Part shown: one piece after another, positions 42,116 through 50,204 of the stretch
Layout of the letters: each line of letters opens with the position of its first letter
Numbering within the stretch: position 1 is the first letter of the stretch
NCBI RefSeq assembly: GCF_017352155.2
Contig: NZ_CP071462.1
Span: 2,976,001-3,040,000, forward strand
From: Haloterrigena alkaliphila
GTDB lineage: Archaea; Halobacteriota; Halobacteria; Halobacteriales; Natrialbaceae
Direction of reading: 5' to 3'
DNA length: 64,000 nucleotides
The notes under the pieces: model-generated
What the model was told of the DNA's origin: nothing
The model's input: only the letters and a program-made list of their open reading frames with translations
The model's database searches: none
Position numbers and translations under genes: made by a program

Positions 42116-42155
42116 CCGACAACACTTTTTGAACGTACGGCGAATCCGGAGGTGA

Positions 42156-42238
42156 GGTGGGGTAGCGAAGCGGCCTACCGCGCCTGCCTTGAGAGCAGGT
42201 GGCTTCATGCCTCATGGGTTCGAATCCCATCCCCACCG
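42156..42238 (+). tRNA. tRNA-Ser (anticodon UGA)
   Basis: Folds as a class II tRNA: acceptor GGTGGGG/CCCCACC, D-stem GCG/CGC, anticodon stem CCTGC/GCAGG with loop CTTGAGA (anticodon TGA), a long variable arm (GGC-TTCAT-GCC) and T-arm ATGGG-TTCGAAT-CCCAT. Discriminator base G73 fits serine. CCA is not encoded. No intron is needed. Copies of its 3' end lie downstream. Confidence 0.93.
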
Positions 42239-42301
42239 TCTTCTCACGAGCATCAGACGACGAGCGTAGCGAGGAGTATCGCGAGTGAGAAGACGACACG
42301 T

Positions 42302-42313
42302 TGGGATTCGAAC
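42302..42313 (-). repeat. inverted copy of the tRNA-Ser T-arm
   Basis: TGGGATTCGAAC is the exact reverse complement of the T-arm stretch GTTCGAATCCCA of the tRNA-Ser gene 84 nt upstream. It lies between the tRNA and the direct copy at 42363. A hairpin-capable pair, TCTTCTCAC (42239-42247) and GTGAGAAGA (42285-42293), occupies the DNA between. Confidence 0.6.
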
Positions 42314-42362
42314 TACGCCGAGACGGTCGCCCTCACTTCGTTCGGGCACTGCGACTCGTCTC

Positions 42363-42383
42363 GTTCGAATCCCATCCCCACCG
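42363..42383 (+). repeat. direct copy of the tRNA-Ser 3' end (att-like)
   Basis: A 21-nt exact repeat of the last 21 nt of the tRNA gene (42218-42238), from GTTCGAATCC to CCCCACCG, 145 nt downstream. Duplicated tRNA 3' ends are the usual mark of integration by a tyrosine recombinase. No integrase gene is near, and only 124 bp separate the copies, so this is probably the scar of an element that left. The rest of the 325-bp gap to the lipid kinase gene shows no gene. Confidence 0.65.
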
Positions 42384-42563
42384 ATTTTCGAACCGCGTCT
42401 CGAGCCCGCCTCGAGAAGCATGGACTACTACGGTCGCTTGAGAGCGAGACCCGGCTGTCGGGATCCGTCACCGTTCGAGAGCGGTGCGACAGGGCGAAGT
42501 CGGCGTCACAGGAGCAGGATCGGCGCCGTGATACACGGTGGGCGAATCCGACGCGCGGACCGA

Positions 42564-43496
42564 TCACTGTCGCGAGGCGTACGCCTCACCAACGCACACG
42601 CGGAGCGCCCGCGGTCGAACGCCGATCTCGACGCGCTCGTACTCTCGGGGCTCCCCGTCGAGGCTGAACCGCACCGGCTCGTCCTCGAGGGCGACGATCT
42701 CGAGTTCGGCCGCTTCGATCGTCGTGACGTGGGGCGTCTCCCGATCGAAGACCCGCTGTTCGACGGCTTCGGCGATCGCGTCCGTCGGCGGGAGGCGATC
42801 GATGACCGTCACCTTGAGCTGACCGTTCTCGGCGTTGGACGGTTCGTCCTCGTCGGTGAACCGCCGGAGTGAGCCGACGAGCAGACACAGGGCCTCACCC
42901 TCCCAGACGTACTCCTGGTCGTCGGAAACGGCGTCGATCGCGACCTCGAGGCCGTCGAACTCCCGTGCGGTCCGGATGCCCTCGACCACGAACGCGAGGG
43001 TACCGATCCGCTCTTTGAGCCGCTCGGAGGTGGCCGTGCTCGCCGACGCCAGCAGCCCCGCGATGGCAGACAGCACGAACGGTTCGCCGTCGGCCACGCC
43101 CACGTCTAGCCGCCTCGTGGCGCCCCGTCGGGCCGCCGCGAAGCCGTCCTCGATGTTCTCGATTCCCAACCCCGACGCGTAGATGTTGGCCGTTCCCGCC
43201 GGAATCACGCAGAGGGGCACGTCCTCGAGCGCGTCGGCCGCGACGAGCCCCTGGACGACCTCGTGGATCGTGCCGTCCCCGCCGCAGGCCGCGAGGCGGT
43301 CGACGCCGTCGGCCGCGGCCGCCGCCGCGAGGTCGGCCGCGTGGCCGGCCCGTTCGGTCTCGACGACGGAAAAGCCGTGTTCGGCGGCGAGTTGACGGAC
43401 GCGTTCTGCGTGATCGGCCTCGCCGCTCGTCGGGTTGAGGACGAGCCGTGCGTCTTCGGCCGGCGTGGCCGTGGGACCCGTGGGTCCTCCGGTCAT
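42564..43496 (-). CDS. diacylglycerol kinase family lipid kinase
   Basis: A 310-residue DAGK/YegS-type kinase. ARLVLNPTSGEADHAERVRQLA starts the nucleotide domain, CGGDGTIHEVVQGL is the GGDGT motif binding ATP phosphates, and VIPAGTANIYASGLGI follows. The C-terminal beta-sandwich begins near residue 130. It probably phosphorylates a diacylglycerol- or archaeol-like lipid at the membrane. The start at 43496 (MTGGPTGP) is chosen over GTG/ATG options 21 nt upstream; the distinction is not secure. It follows the SDR gene by 60 nt in a six-gene minus-strand run. Confidence 0.88.
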   Translation of the reverse strand: MTGGPTGPTATPAEDARLVLNPTSGEADHAERVRQLAAEHGFSVVETERAGHAADLAAAAAADGVDRLAACGGDGTIHEVVQGLVAADALEDVPLCVIPAGTANIYASGLGIENIEDGFAAARRGATRRLDVGVADGEPFVLSAIAGLLASASTATSERLKERIGTLAFVVEGIRTAREFDGLEVAIDAVSDDQEYVWEGEALCLLVGSLRRFTDEDEPSNAENGQLKVTVIDRLPPTDAIAEAVEQRVFDRETPHVTTIEAAELEIVALEDEPVRFSLDGEPREYERVEIGVRPRALRVCVGEAYASRQ

Positions 43497-43556
43497 GACC
43501 GAATCGAAATAGAGCATCGCCCAAGTACTCTCGGCAGGACTCGGCCGGTGGCCGGC

Positions 43557-44576
43557 TCAGTTGGAGCCGTTCGACTCGAGGCGACGACCGACGACGGCGC
43601 CGACGATCGCGACCGCGATGCCGGCCAACAGGGCGAGCGCCCGCCGATGCATCGACGCCTGCAGCTGGTAGCTCCGCTCTCGCGCTCGGTCGTCGAACGG
43701 ACCGCGAGCGCCGAAATCGCCGTCGACGGGCCCGTACAGGTTGTGCTCGCGGTCGGGATCGACCGGCTCGTCGGTCTGCTGGGAGTCGTAGCCGCCGCTG
43801 GCGAGGAGGTTGTCGAGTCGTCGCGGGATCAGCCGATTGCCGACGATCGCCTTCACCGTCGACCGACCGACCCAGAGCTCGTCGCGTTCGTGGTCGACGG
43901 TCCAGCGGATCGCTCGAGCGGCGACCTCGGGCTGGTAGATCGGCGGCACCGGCTGCGATTTCTTCGGGAGTCGACTCTTCGTCCATTCGAACTGCGGCGT
44001 ATTCATCGCGGGCATCTGCACCATCGAGAGCTGCACGTCGCAGTCGTCGTGGATGAGTTCCGTCCGTACGGACTCGGTGTATCCCTGTATCGCGTGCTTC
44101 GCGCCGCAGTACGCCGACTGCAGCGGGATGCCCCGATAGGCCAGCGCGGAGCCGACCTGTACGATCGTCCCCTCGTCGCGCGGTCGCATCCGCTCGAGCG
44201 CGGCCTGCGTGCCGTAGACGTAGCCCAGATAGGTGACCTCGGTGACGCGGCGGTAGTCGTCGGCGGTCATCTCCGCGGCCGGCGAGAACACCGACACCAT
44301 CGCGTTGTTCACCCAGACGTCGATCGGCCCGAAGGCGTCCTCGACGGTCTCGGCCGCGGCCTCGACCGCGTCGGGGTCGGCGACGTCCGTCGGGACGGCG
44401 ATCGCCTCGCCGCCGGCCGCCTCGACGTCTTCGCGTGCGCCCTCGAGACCGTCCTCGCCGCGCGCGAGGAGGCCGATCTTCGCGCCGCGTTCGGCGAACG
44501 CGCGAGCGGTGGCTCGCCCGACGCCGGCCGATGCGCCAGTCACGACGACGACTTCGGAGTCGATAGGTTCGGACAT
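43557..44576 (-). CDS. SDR family oxidoreductase with C-terminal membrane anchor
   Basis: A 339-residue short-chain dehydrogenase. TGASAGVGRATA binds the cofactor, VNNAMVSVF is the NNA motif, and VGSALAYRGIPLQSAYCGAKHA holds the Ser-Tyr-Lys catalytic set. Beyond the ~240-residue core there is an extension ending in a hydrophobic helix (ALALLAGIAVAIVGAVVG) that probably anchors it to the membrane. The Arg in LARGEDGLE suggests NADP. It starts 2 nt after the stop of the VKOR/SPW gene, so co-transcription is very likely. Its substrate is unknown. Confidence 0.9.
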   Translation of the reverse strand: MSEPIDSEVVVVTGASAGVGRATARAFAERGAKIGLLARGEDGLEGAREDVEAAGGEAIAVPTDVADPDAVEAAAETVEDAFGPIDVWVNNAMVSVFSPAAEMTADDYRRVTEVTYLGYVYGTQAALERMRPRDEGTIVQVGSALAYRGIPLQSAYCGAKHAIQGYTESVRTELIHDDCDVQLSMVQMPAMNTPQFEWTKSRLPKKSQPVPPIYQPEVAARAIRWTVDHERDELWVGRSTVKAIVGNRLIPRRLDNLLASGGYDSQQTDEPVDPDREHNLYGPVDGDFGARGPFDDRARERSYQLQASMHRRALALLAGIAVAIVGAVVGRRLESNGSN

Positions 44577-44578
44577 GG

Positions 44579-46132
44579 TTAGCTACTGAGGGGGTTCAGT
44601 CGGTCGACCGTCTCGAGGGTGGCGTACCGTTCCCAGCCGCCGTAGCGGTCCGCGATCGGGCCGCGGGGGGCGGTGAGGACCAGGACGAGCAGGCCCGCGA
44701 CGGTGGCGTTGATCGCCGCGATCGTCGGGACCCCCGCGAGCAGCCACGGCGCCGCGATGACCCACCCGGCCAGCGGAACGTTGCAGAACCGGATCGCGCG
44801 CGCGGGTTCGGCGGTCGCGATCACGGTGAACGAGACGATCAGCGAACCGGCGAGGTGGCTGGTGTCGGCCATGAGTCCCGTCATCCCGAAGAGGGTCGGC
44901 GAGAGCATGAGCCAGACGCCGAGCGCCATCGCGCCGAGCAGCGTCCAGGGAATCGAGACGCCCCAGAACGGCTCGCTGATCGGCGAGTCGCCGATCGGTC
45001 GCTTCGAGGTCTCGTCGACGCCCTCTTCGTCCTCGGAGATCGTCCCCCCCATCCAGAAGGCCGTCCAGAGGCTGTCGCCCTGACGCATCAGCCGGACGAC
45101 GTACTGGCCCATCGCGACGACCTCGTCGACGGACAGCGAGATCATCCACAGCATGCCAAAGGCCGAGAGGAGGCAGAGCGTACACCACGTCCCGACCAGG
45201 ATCGGCTGCATGATGACCAACAGCACCTGCGCGAAGCCGAGCGGGATGACGACGACGCCGAAGAAGGCGACCATCCACGGCATCGTGCGCCAGCGCCGGC
45301 GGTCGCCCATGAATCCCATCAGCGCCTCGATCGCGTAGGCGACCGCGCCGAGGCCGGCGTCGGAGACGGGGAACGCCTCCGACACCTGCGACGTGAGTAT
45401 CGCGTGGGTTCCCGGATCGTACAGCGGATCCCAGACGGCGTCGATGTACTCCAGTTGGTAGGCGGCCATGTACCACGAGGCGAAGAAGCCGAAGATCCCG
45501 AGCGCGATCAGCGGGGCGCGCTGGGCGGCCGTCGAGGGGTTGTACGACCAGCCCGGCGGGACGGTCGGCCCGTCCATCTCCGAGCGCATCACGATCAACA
45601 CCGTGAACGTGATCACCATGACGCCCACGAGGGAGTTGTTGGCGTACGCCGCGGCCGTTGGCGCCCAGAACACGATCGGCGAGAACAGCAACCAGAGGCC
45701 GACGAACCCGTTCGCGTAGTTGGCGTAGCCGCTCTCCCGGTAGATCGTCAGCCCCGCGAGCGCGATGAGCACGAGTCCGGTGGCGACGGTGCTCCACGTC
45801 ATCAGCGCGTTCCCGTAGCCGAGCGTCGGCGGACTCGCGACGAGCCAGAGCCCGAGCGAGATGACGGCGTACTGAACCCACGCCTCCTTCGTCGGGTGGG
45901 CGAGCATCATGTCGCCCGGGCGCATCGATCCGTCGTCTCCGTTTCCGCCGCCGTTCTGGCCCTCACCACCCCCGCCGTTCTCGCCTCCGTTTCCGCCGTC
46001 GCCGTCGGTCCCGGTTCCGCCCTCGTCGTCTCCGTTCCCGTCGCCGCCGCCGGTCCGCGGGCGACGCGCTCGAGCGTCGGTCGTCGTGGCGCTCCGTTCT
46101 CGGTTCGAATCGTCGTGTCTGTCGTCGGTCAT
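44579..46132 (-). CDS. vitamin K epoxide reductase-like domain with SPW repeats
   Basis: A 517-residue multi-pass membrane protein. Residues ~1-75 are a Gly/Asp-rich disordered tail. SPW-type repeats follow (ISLGLWLVASPPTLGY and VGLWLLFSPIVFWAP, later ALGVWLMLSPTLFGM and a fourth at VIAAPWLLAG). In the middle, residues ~235-330 contain GTWCTLCLLSAFGMLW with the CxxC of a VKOR/DsbB-type quinone-linked disulfide-forming enzyme. It would oxidise protein thiols outside the membrane with a quinone. The fusion of SPW repeats around a VKOR core is unusual. It starts 15 nt after the GH15 gene. Confidence 0.8.
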   Translation of the reverse strand: MTDDRHDDSNRERSATTTDARARRPRTGGGDGNGDDEGGTGTDGDGGNGGENGGGGEGQNGGGNGDDGSMRPGDMMLAHPTKEAWVQYAVISLGLWLVASPPTLGYGNALMTWSTVATGLVLIALAGLTIYRESGYANYANGFVGLWLLFSPIVFWAPTAAAYANNSLVGVMVITFTVLIVMRSEMDGPTVPPGWSYNPSTAAQRAPLIALGIFGFFASWYMAAYQLEYIDAVWDPLYDPGTHAILTSQVSEAFPVSDAGLGAVAYAIEALMGFMGDRRRWRTMPWMVAFFGVVVIPLGFAQVLLVIMQPILVGTWCTLCLLSAFGMLWMISLSVDEVVAMGQYVVRLMRQGDSLWTAFWMGGTISEDEEGVDETSKRPIGDSPISEPFWGVSIPWTLLGAMALGVWLMLSPTLFGMTGLMADTSHLAGSLIVSFTVIATAEPARAIRFCNVPLAGWVIAAPWLLAGVPTIAAINATVAGLLVLVLTAPRGPIADRYGGWERYATLETVDRLNPLSS

Positions 46133-46147
46133 TGGAATTTCGGTCTC

Positions 46148-48070
46148 TCAGTCGCTATCGGTCGATCGACGAACGATCTCGCCGTTCGAGTCGCCGTCCC
46201 CGATCGGTTCGTCGCGGCCGAGCGGGGCCGGTGCCGGCGACTCCGCCGACGTTCCGCTCGAGTCGTCGGCGCCGGCGAGGGAGAGGGCGCTGTTGAGCAG
46301 GCCGATGTGGCTGTACGCCTGCGGGAAGTTCCCGCGTTGTTCCCCGGCCTCGGGATCGACGGCCTCGGCCAGCAGCCCGAGCGGGCTGGCGTACTCGAGG
46401 ACCGCCTCGAAGCGCTCGACCGCGTCGTCGGTCCGGCCCGCGAGCGCGAGCGCGGTGACGAGCCAGAACGAGCAGACGACGAAGGGGCTCGCCTCGCCGG
46501 GGAGTCCGTCGTCACCGTCGTAGCGCCGAACGAGGCCGCCGTCGGTCGCCAGCCGATCGATCGTCGCGTCGATCGTGCCCTGTACGCGCTCGTCATCGGC
46601 CGGCAGGAAGCCGACGATCGGGATCAGCAGGTTCGCCGCGTCGAGCGCCTCGTCGTCGTCGAACGCGCGGACGAAACTGTTCGCCTCCTCGCTGTAGCCC
46701 CGCTCCATGATCGCCGCCCGAACCTCGTCGCGACACGTCCGCCAGCGCTCGAGCGGGGCCGAGACGTGGTCGCCGGCGGCCTCGGCGAGCCGGATTCCGC
46801 GATCGAGCGCGACCCAGCACATCACCCTCGAGTAGACGAACTGCTGGGGATCGCTCCGAACCTCCCAGATGCCGGCGTCCGGCTCGTCCCACGCCTCGCA
46901 GACGTAGTCGATCAGGTCGCACATCACGGACCAGTCGTCGGCGGTCACCGGCTCGCCGTACCGGATGCTCTCGTAAATCGCGAGGATCAACTCGCCGTAG
47001 ACGTCGAGCTGTTGTTGGCCGTGGGCCGCGTTCCCGATCCGAACGGGTGCCGATCCCCGATAGCCGCCGAGGTGGTCGAGGACCTGCTCCTCGAGATCGT
47101 TCTCCCCGTGGAGGCTGTAGACCGGCTGGATTTCGGCGGGATCGTGGTCGCGACAGTGGTCGAGGCAGAGTTCGAAGTACGAGCGGGCCTCCTCGAGGTG
47201 GCCCAGTTCGGACAGCGCTCGGACGGTAAAGGCGGAGTCGCGGATCCAGTTGAACCGGTAGTCCCAGTTGCGGACGCCGCCGACGTCCTCGGGCAGCGAC
47301 GTCGTCGGGGCCGCACACACCGCGCCCGTCTCCCGGTGGATGAGGAGTTTGAGGACGAGCGACGAGCGGACGGCGAGGTCGTGCCACTGGCCGCCGACGG
47401 GGCAGTCCGTCCCGTCGCAGTCGTGGACCCACTCCCGCCAGTAGTCGACGGTTGCTCGGAGCGTCTCCCGGTGGCGCGAGGGGTCGAGGGGGATCGACTC
47501 GCCGTACCCCAGCACCAGCCAGCGGGTCTCGCCGCCCTCGAGCGTCACCGTCGTACTCGCCGACCGGCCGTCGGTCGAGACCTCGAGCGGAAGGTCGCTC
47601 GAGAGGACGAGTCGTTCGCCGTCGCCCTCGCCGGTCGCGACGACGCCGTCGGCCGTCGGTTCAACGTTGGGGGTATCCCGCGCGTAGTCGAAGCGCGGCT
47701 CGAACGCGACCTCGAGTTCGAGCGGGCCATCGTCGCACTCCAGTTTTCGGAAAATCGCGGGCGAGGAGGCGTTCGGCCCGGTCGCTTCGGCGACGGGCAT
47801 GAAGTCGGTCACCGTCGCGCCCCCCTCGGCGGTCCGGAACGTCGTCTCGAGGACGTTCGTCCGGTCGCGGTAGCGCTGGACGGACTCGAACGACCCCGTC
47901 GGTCGGACGGCGAAGCGACCGCCGCGGTCGGCGTCGAGAATCGCGGTGAAGACGCTCGGCGACTCGACGTGGGGGAGCGGACACCAGTCGATCGAACCGT
48001 GCCGATCGACGAGGGCGACCGTATCGCCGTCGCCGATCGCGCCGTACTCCTCGAGCAGGTCGTAGTCCAT
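46148..48070 (-). CDS. glycoside hydrolase family 15 protein (glucoamylase/trehalase-like)
   Basis: A 640-residue GH15 enzyme. An N-terminal trehalase-like beta domain (DYDLLEEYGAIGDGDTVALVDRHGSIDWCPLPHVESPSVFTAIL) precedes the (alpha/alpha)6 barrel with VRNWDYRFNWIRDSAFTVRAL. Catalytic acids fit Glu in DAGIWEVRSDPQQFVYSRVMCWVALDRG and a later Glu near GEQRGNFPQAYSHIGLLNSAL. Archaeal members include trehalases as well as glucoamylases, so it may hydrolyse trehalose, a stress solute. No signal peptide is evident. It is flanked by SPW-repeat genes on the same strand. Confidence 0.93.
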   Translation of the reverse strand: MDYDLLEEYGAIGDGDTVALVDRHGSIDWCPLPHVESPSVFTAILDADRGGRFAVRPTGSFESVQRYRDRTNVLETTFRTAEGGATVTDFMPVAEATGPNASSPAIFRKLECDDGPLELEVAFEPRFDYARDTPNVEPTADGVVATGEGDGERLVLSSDLPLEVSTDGRSASTTVTLEGGETRWLVLGYGESIPLDPSRHRETLRATVDYWREWVHDCDGTDCPVGGQWHDLAVRSSLVLKLLIHRETGAVCAAPTTSLPEDVGGVRNWDYRFNWIRDSAFTVRALSELGHLEEARSYFELCLDHCRDHDPAEIQPVYSLHGENDLEEQVLDHLGGYRGSAPVRIGNAAHGQQQLDVYGELILAIYESIRYGEPVTADDWSVMCDLIDYVCEAWDEPDAGIWEVRSDPQQFVYSRVMCWVALDRGIRLAEAAGDHVSAPLERWRTCRDEVRAAIMERGYSEEANSFVRAFDDDEALDAANLLIPIVGFLPADDERVQGTIDATIDRLATDGGLVRRYDGDDGLPGEASPFVVCSFWLVTALALAGRTDDAVERFEAVLEYASPLGLLAEAVDPEAGEQRGNFPQAYSHIGLLNSALSLAGADDSSGTSAESPAPAPLGRDEPIGDGDSNGEIVRRSTDSD

Positions 48071-48154
48071 GATCTGTCGTGATCTCGTGCGATCGGTCGC
48101 CTCCGTTCGGCGGTAGCGTTGCGCGTGTCGTCTAGTGTCGCTCGGTCGCGTTCC

Positions 48155-48526
48155 CTATTCGGCAGTCGCACGAACGGCCGGGGCGCGACCGACGGCCGAC
48201 GCGACGTACGCGTCGTAGCTGCCGAAGCTCGCCACGAGGGTCCCGCAGACGACGTCGTTCCACAGCGCGGGGCCGGCGAGGCCGAGCGCGAACGGCGCGA
48301 CGACGAGCCAGCAGCCGAGCACCGCGACGACTCCCGCAGTGGTCGCGCTCGCGGGTCGGTCGCCGTCTTCGACGTAGTTGTACCCGGCTGCGGCGGCGAC
48401 CGCCGCTCCGACGAGGACGTCGTTCCAGCGACCGACCGCCGGCGCGCCGAGGACGAACGGCGCTGCGATCAGCCAGCAGCCCAGCGCGCCGTTGCCGACG
48501 GCGGTGAGTTTCGTCGTCGCGTCCAT
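48155..48526 (-). CDS. SPW repeat membrane protein
   Basis: A 123-residue membrane protein made of two SPW-like repeats, ALGCWLIAAPFVLGAPAVGRWNDVLVG and VLGCWLVVAPFALGLAGPALWNDVVCG, giving four helices. SPW proteins are small stress-associated membrane proteins of unknown action. It lies 84 nt upstream of GH15 and 70 nt downstream of the Csp-like gene, in the same minus-strand run as the SPW-VKOR protein, which suggests a shared role. Confidence 0.85.
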   Translation of the reverse strand: MDATTKLTAVGNGALGCWLIAAPFVLGAPAVGRWNDVLVGAAVAAAAGYNYVEDGDRPASATTAGVVAVLGCWLVVAPFALGLAGPALWNDVVCGTLVASFGSYDAYVASAVGRAPAVRATAE

Positions 48527-48596
48527 GTGCTACTACGCGGTCGACTCGAGCGGGGGTCGGTCGGTGGTCGAGACCTCGCGACGCCGTGACCGGCAC

Positions 48597-48950
48597 TCAG
48601 GCCGACGCCATGCTCCGGCAGGTCTCCGCGCAGTCCCGTAGGACGTCCGCACAGACCTGACAGTGCTCGGCGTCGTGCCGTTCGCACTCGCCGGCACACT
48701 CCTCGCAGGCGTCGGCGGTGATGGCGGCGAGGTCCGAGCTGTAGCCGGAGTTGCGGGCCATGAACCGCGCGTGCATGGTCGCCAGGTCGGCGACGTCCCG
48801 ACAGAGCCGGATGCAGTCGGCCATTCCTTCACCTTCGTCGGCGCACTCGTCGGCGCACCACTCGCAGGCCTGGGCGCAGTCGAAACAGCTGTCGATACAC
48901 TCCTGCATCTCCTCGTCGTCGCTGACGTGGTCGATCTGGGTCAGTGCCAT
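48597..48950 (-). CDS. Csp-like four-helix-bundle cysteine-rich (copper-binding) protein
   Basis: A 117-residue helical protein rich in paired cysteines: ECIDSCFDCAQACEWCADECADEG, DCIRLCRDVADL, DACEECAGECERH, CQVCADVLRDCAETCRSM. This is the pattern of the Csp copper-storage family (DUF326), where cysteines line a four-helix bundle and bind many Cu(I) ions. No export signal is seen, so it is of the cytosolic type. The start at 48950 (MALTQIDHVSDDEEMQ) is chosen; the longer upstream frame has no family similarity. It heads the minus-strand run. Confidence 0.85.
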   Translation of the reverse strand: MALTQIDHVSDDEEMQECIDSCFDCAQACEWCADECADEGEGMADCIRLCRDVADLATMHARFMARNSGYSSDLAAITADACEECAGECERHDAEHCQVCADVLRDCAETCRSMASA

Positions 48951-49235
48951 TGCAGTCGAACGGTCGGCGACGACCGGCTTTGTTATCCGTCGCCCACGAT
49001 CCGGCGGCCGATCGGTGAGGATCGAGATCCGGGGGACTGTCCGGTTCGACCGATCGGTGAGGGGCCGGTTATGAGAGATTACTGCCGGAAAAACGGTCCC
49101 TTCGAGGGCGAGTCGCCCCGCCGCCATCGTCCGGTCGGCCGAAAACGCGGTGGGGGATCGGATCGCCCTGCGCGTCGACCGACCGGTGAAATACCATGCC
49201 GCAGCTTAACGGCGACCGAACCCGAAACCCGCCGT

Positions 49236-49556
49236 GTGACCCACTCCGTCGTCCACCTTCTCGGTATCCCCTTCGCGATCGTCGCCGGCACCGGGGCCGG
49301 CGTGTTCGCGCTCCTGTCGTGGGGGATCTTTCGGAACTCGCCGTTCGGTACGGCGATCGCCCTCCTCTCGGTCGGGATGGTCGCGCTGACGATCTACCAT
49401 ACGATGCTGCTCGTCGCCGGCCCGGAGTCGCTTGTCCTCCACGTACTTCGGAGCGCGGCGAACACGATCGTCGCGATCTTCCTCGGCCTGCTGATTCTCC
49501 GCCATCGACAGCTCCGCGGGAATCGATCGGGAGGTGACCTCGCGTGGACGGACTGA
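49236..49556 (+). CDS. three-helix membrane protein coupled to a membrane-bound HTH protein
   Basis: A 106-residue protein from GTG 49236 with three hydrophobic helices (VVHLLGIPFAIVAGTGAGVFALLSW, AIALLSVGMVALTIYHTMLLVAG, VLRSAANTIVAIFLGLLIL) and a charged C-terminus. The upstream open frame is not coding-like. Its end overlaps the GTG start of the next gene by 13 nt. It probably forms a membrane complex with that protein and may be its sensor; this comes from coupling only. Confidence 0.65.
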   Translation: MTHSVVHLLGIPFAIVAGTGAGVFALLSWGIFRNSPFGTAIALLSVGMVALTIYHTMLLVAGPESLVLHVLRSAANTIVAIFLGLLILRHRQLRGNRSGGDLAWTD

Positions 49557-50125
49557 CCCCCTTCGTCGTCTACAACCTCGTGATCGGCGTCGTCGTCGCC
49601 CTCGAACTCCTGTACTTCCTCTCGCTCGAGACTGCCGTGACGGCCTACCGTCGGTTCGTGCTGGTCACCGTCGCCGGACTGGTGCTGGCCGTGATCGGCG
49701 GGCCCGTCGTCGAACTGGTCGCGCCGCAACTGGTCCACTGGGTCCACGGGGCCGCCGCCTTGCTGGTCGTCTTCGGCCTCTACGATCCCGTGACGAACGA
49801 CGTCCGGCGGACGGAGTGGGCGCGCGTGCTGTTGAACGAACCGTCCCGGATCCGACGGCCGGCCGAGTGGATGACGCCGATGGACGACGAGATCCTCGGG
49901 GCGTTTCACGGGACGGATCTCGTTCTGTCGCCCGCCGTCGTCGCCTTCAACACGGGGTACAGTCGGAAGGAGGTGAACCGGCGCCTGATCGAACTCGAGG
50001 CCCACGGCTTCCTCGAGAAGGTCGAACGGGGGAAGTACCGACTGGCGCGGCGCGGCGAGCGGTACCTCAGGGGACAGCTTCGGACCGCCCCGGAGGCGGA
50101 GACCGAAACGGGCGCTCGGAGTTGA
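49544..50125 (+). CDS. membrane-anchored winged-helix transcriptional regulator
   Basis: A 193-residue protein. Three N-terminal helices (VVYNLVIGVVVALELLYFLS, FVLVTVAGLVLAVIGGPVVELVA, VHGAAALLVVFGLYD; residues ~5-85) precede a cytoplasmic winged HTH (MTPMDDEILGAFHGTDLVLSPAVVAFNTGYSRKEVNRRLIELEAHGFLEKVERGKYRLARRGERYL). The HTH resembles a haloarchaeal/phiH1-repressor-like family. It is probably a one-component signal transducer acting from the membrane. The GTG start overlaps the previous gene. Confidence 0.75.
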   Translation: MDGLTPFVVYNLVIGVVVALELLYFLSLETAVTAYRRFVLVTVAGLVLAVIGGPVVELVAPQLVHWVHGAAALLVVFGLYDPVTNDVRRTEWARVLLNEPSRIRRPAEWMTPMDDEILGAFHGTDLVLSPAVVAFNTGYSRKEVNRRLIELEAHGFLEKVERGKYRLARRGERYLRGQLRTAPEAETETGARS

Positions 50126-50204
50126 GCAACCCCGTGACGGCGGTTCGGAGCAGTCCTCGACGGAACGCTCGGTTTCCGAACGGCCTCGCGTCGGGTACCG
50201 GCGG

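Noticed and set aside
42239-42362. Second tRNA gene downstream of tRNA-Ser
   Set aside because: Only the 3' half-like sequence is repeated; no acceptor 5' strand, D-arm or anticodon arm can be formed.
44855-48082. 1075-residue plus-strand ORF opposite VKOR and GH15
   Set aside because: The longest open frame here, but it is antisense to two well-recognised genes and has a repetitive charged composition typical of GC-rich shadow frames.
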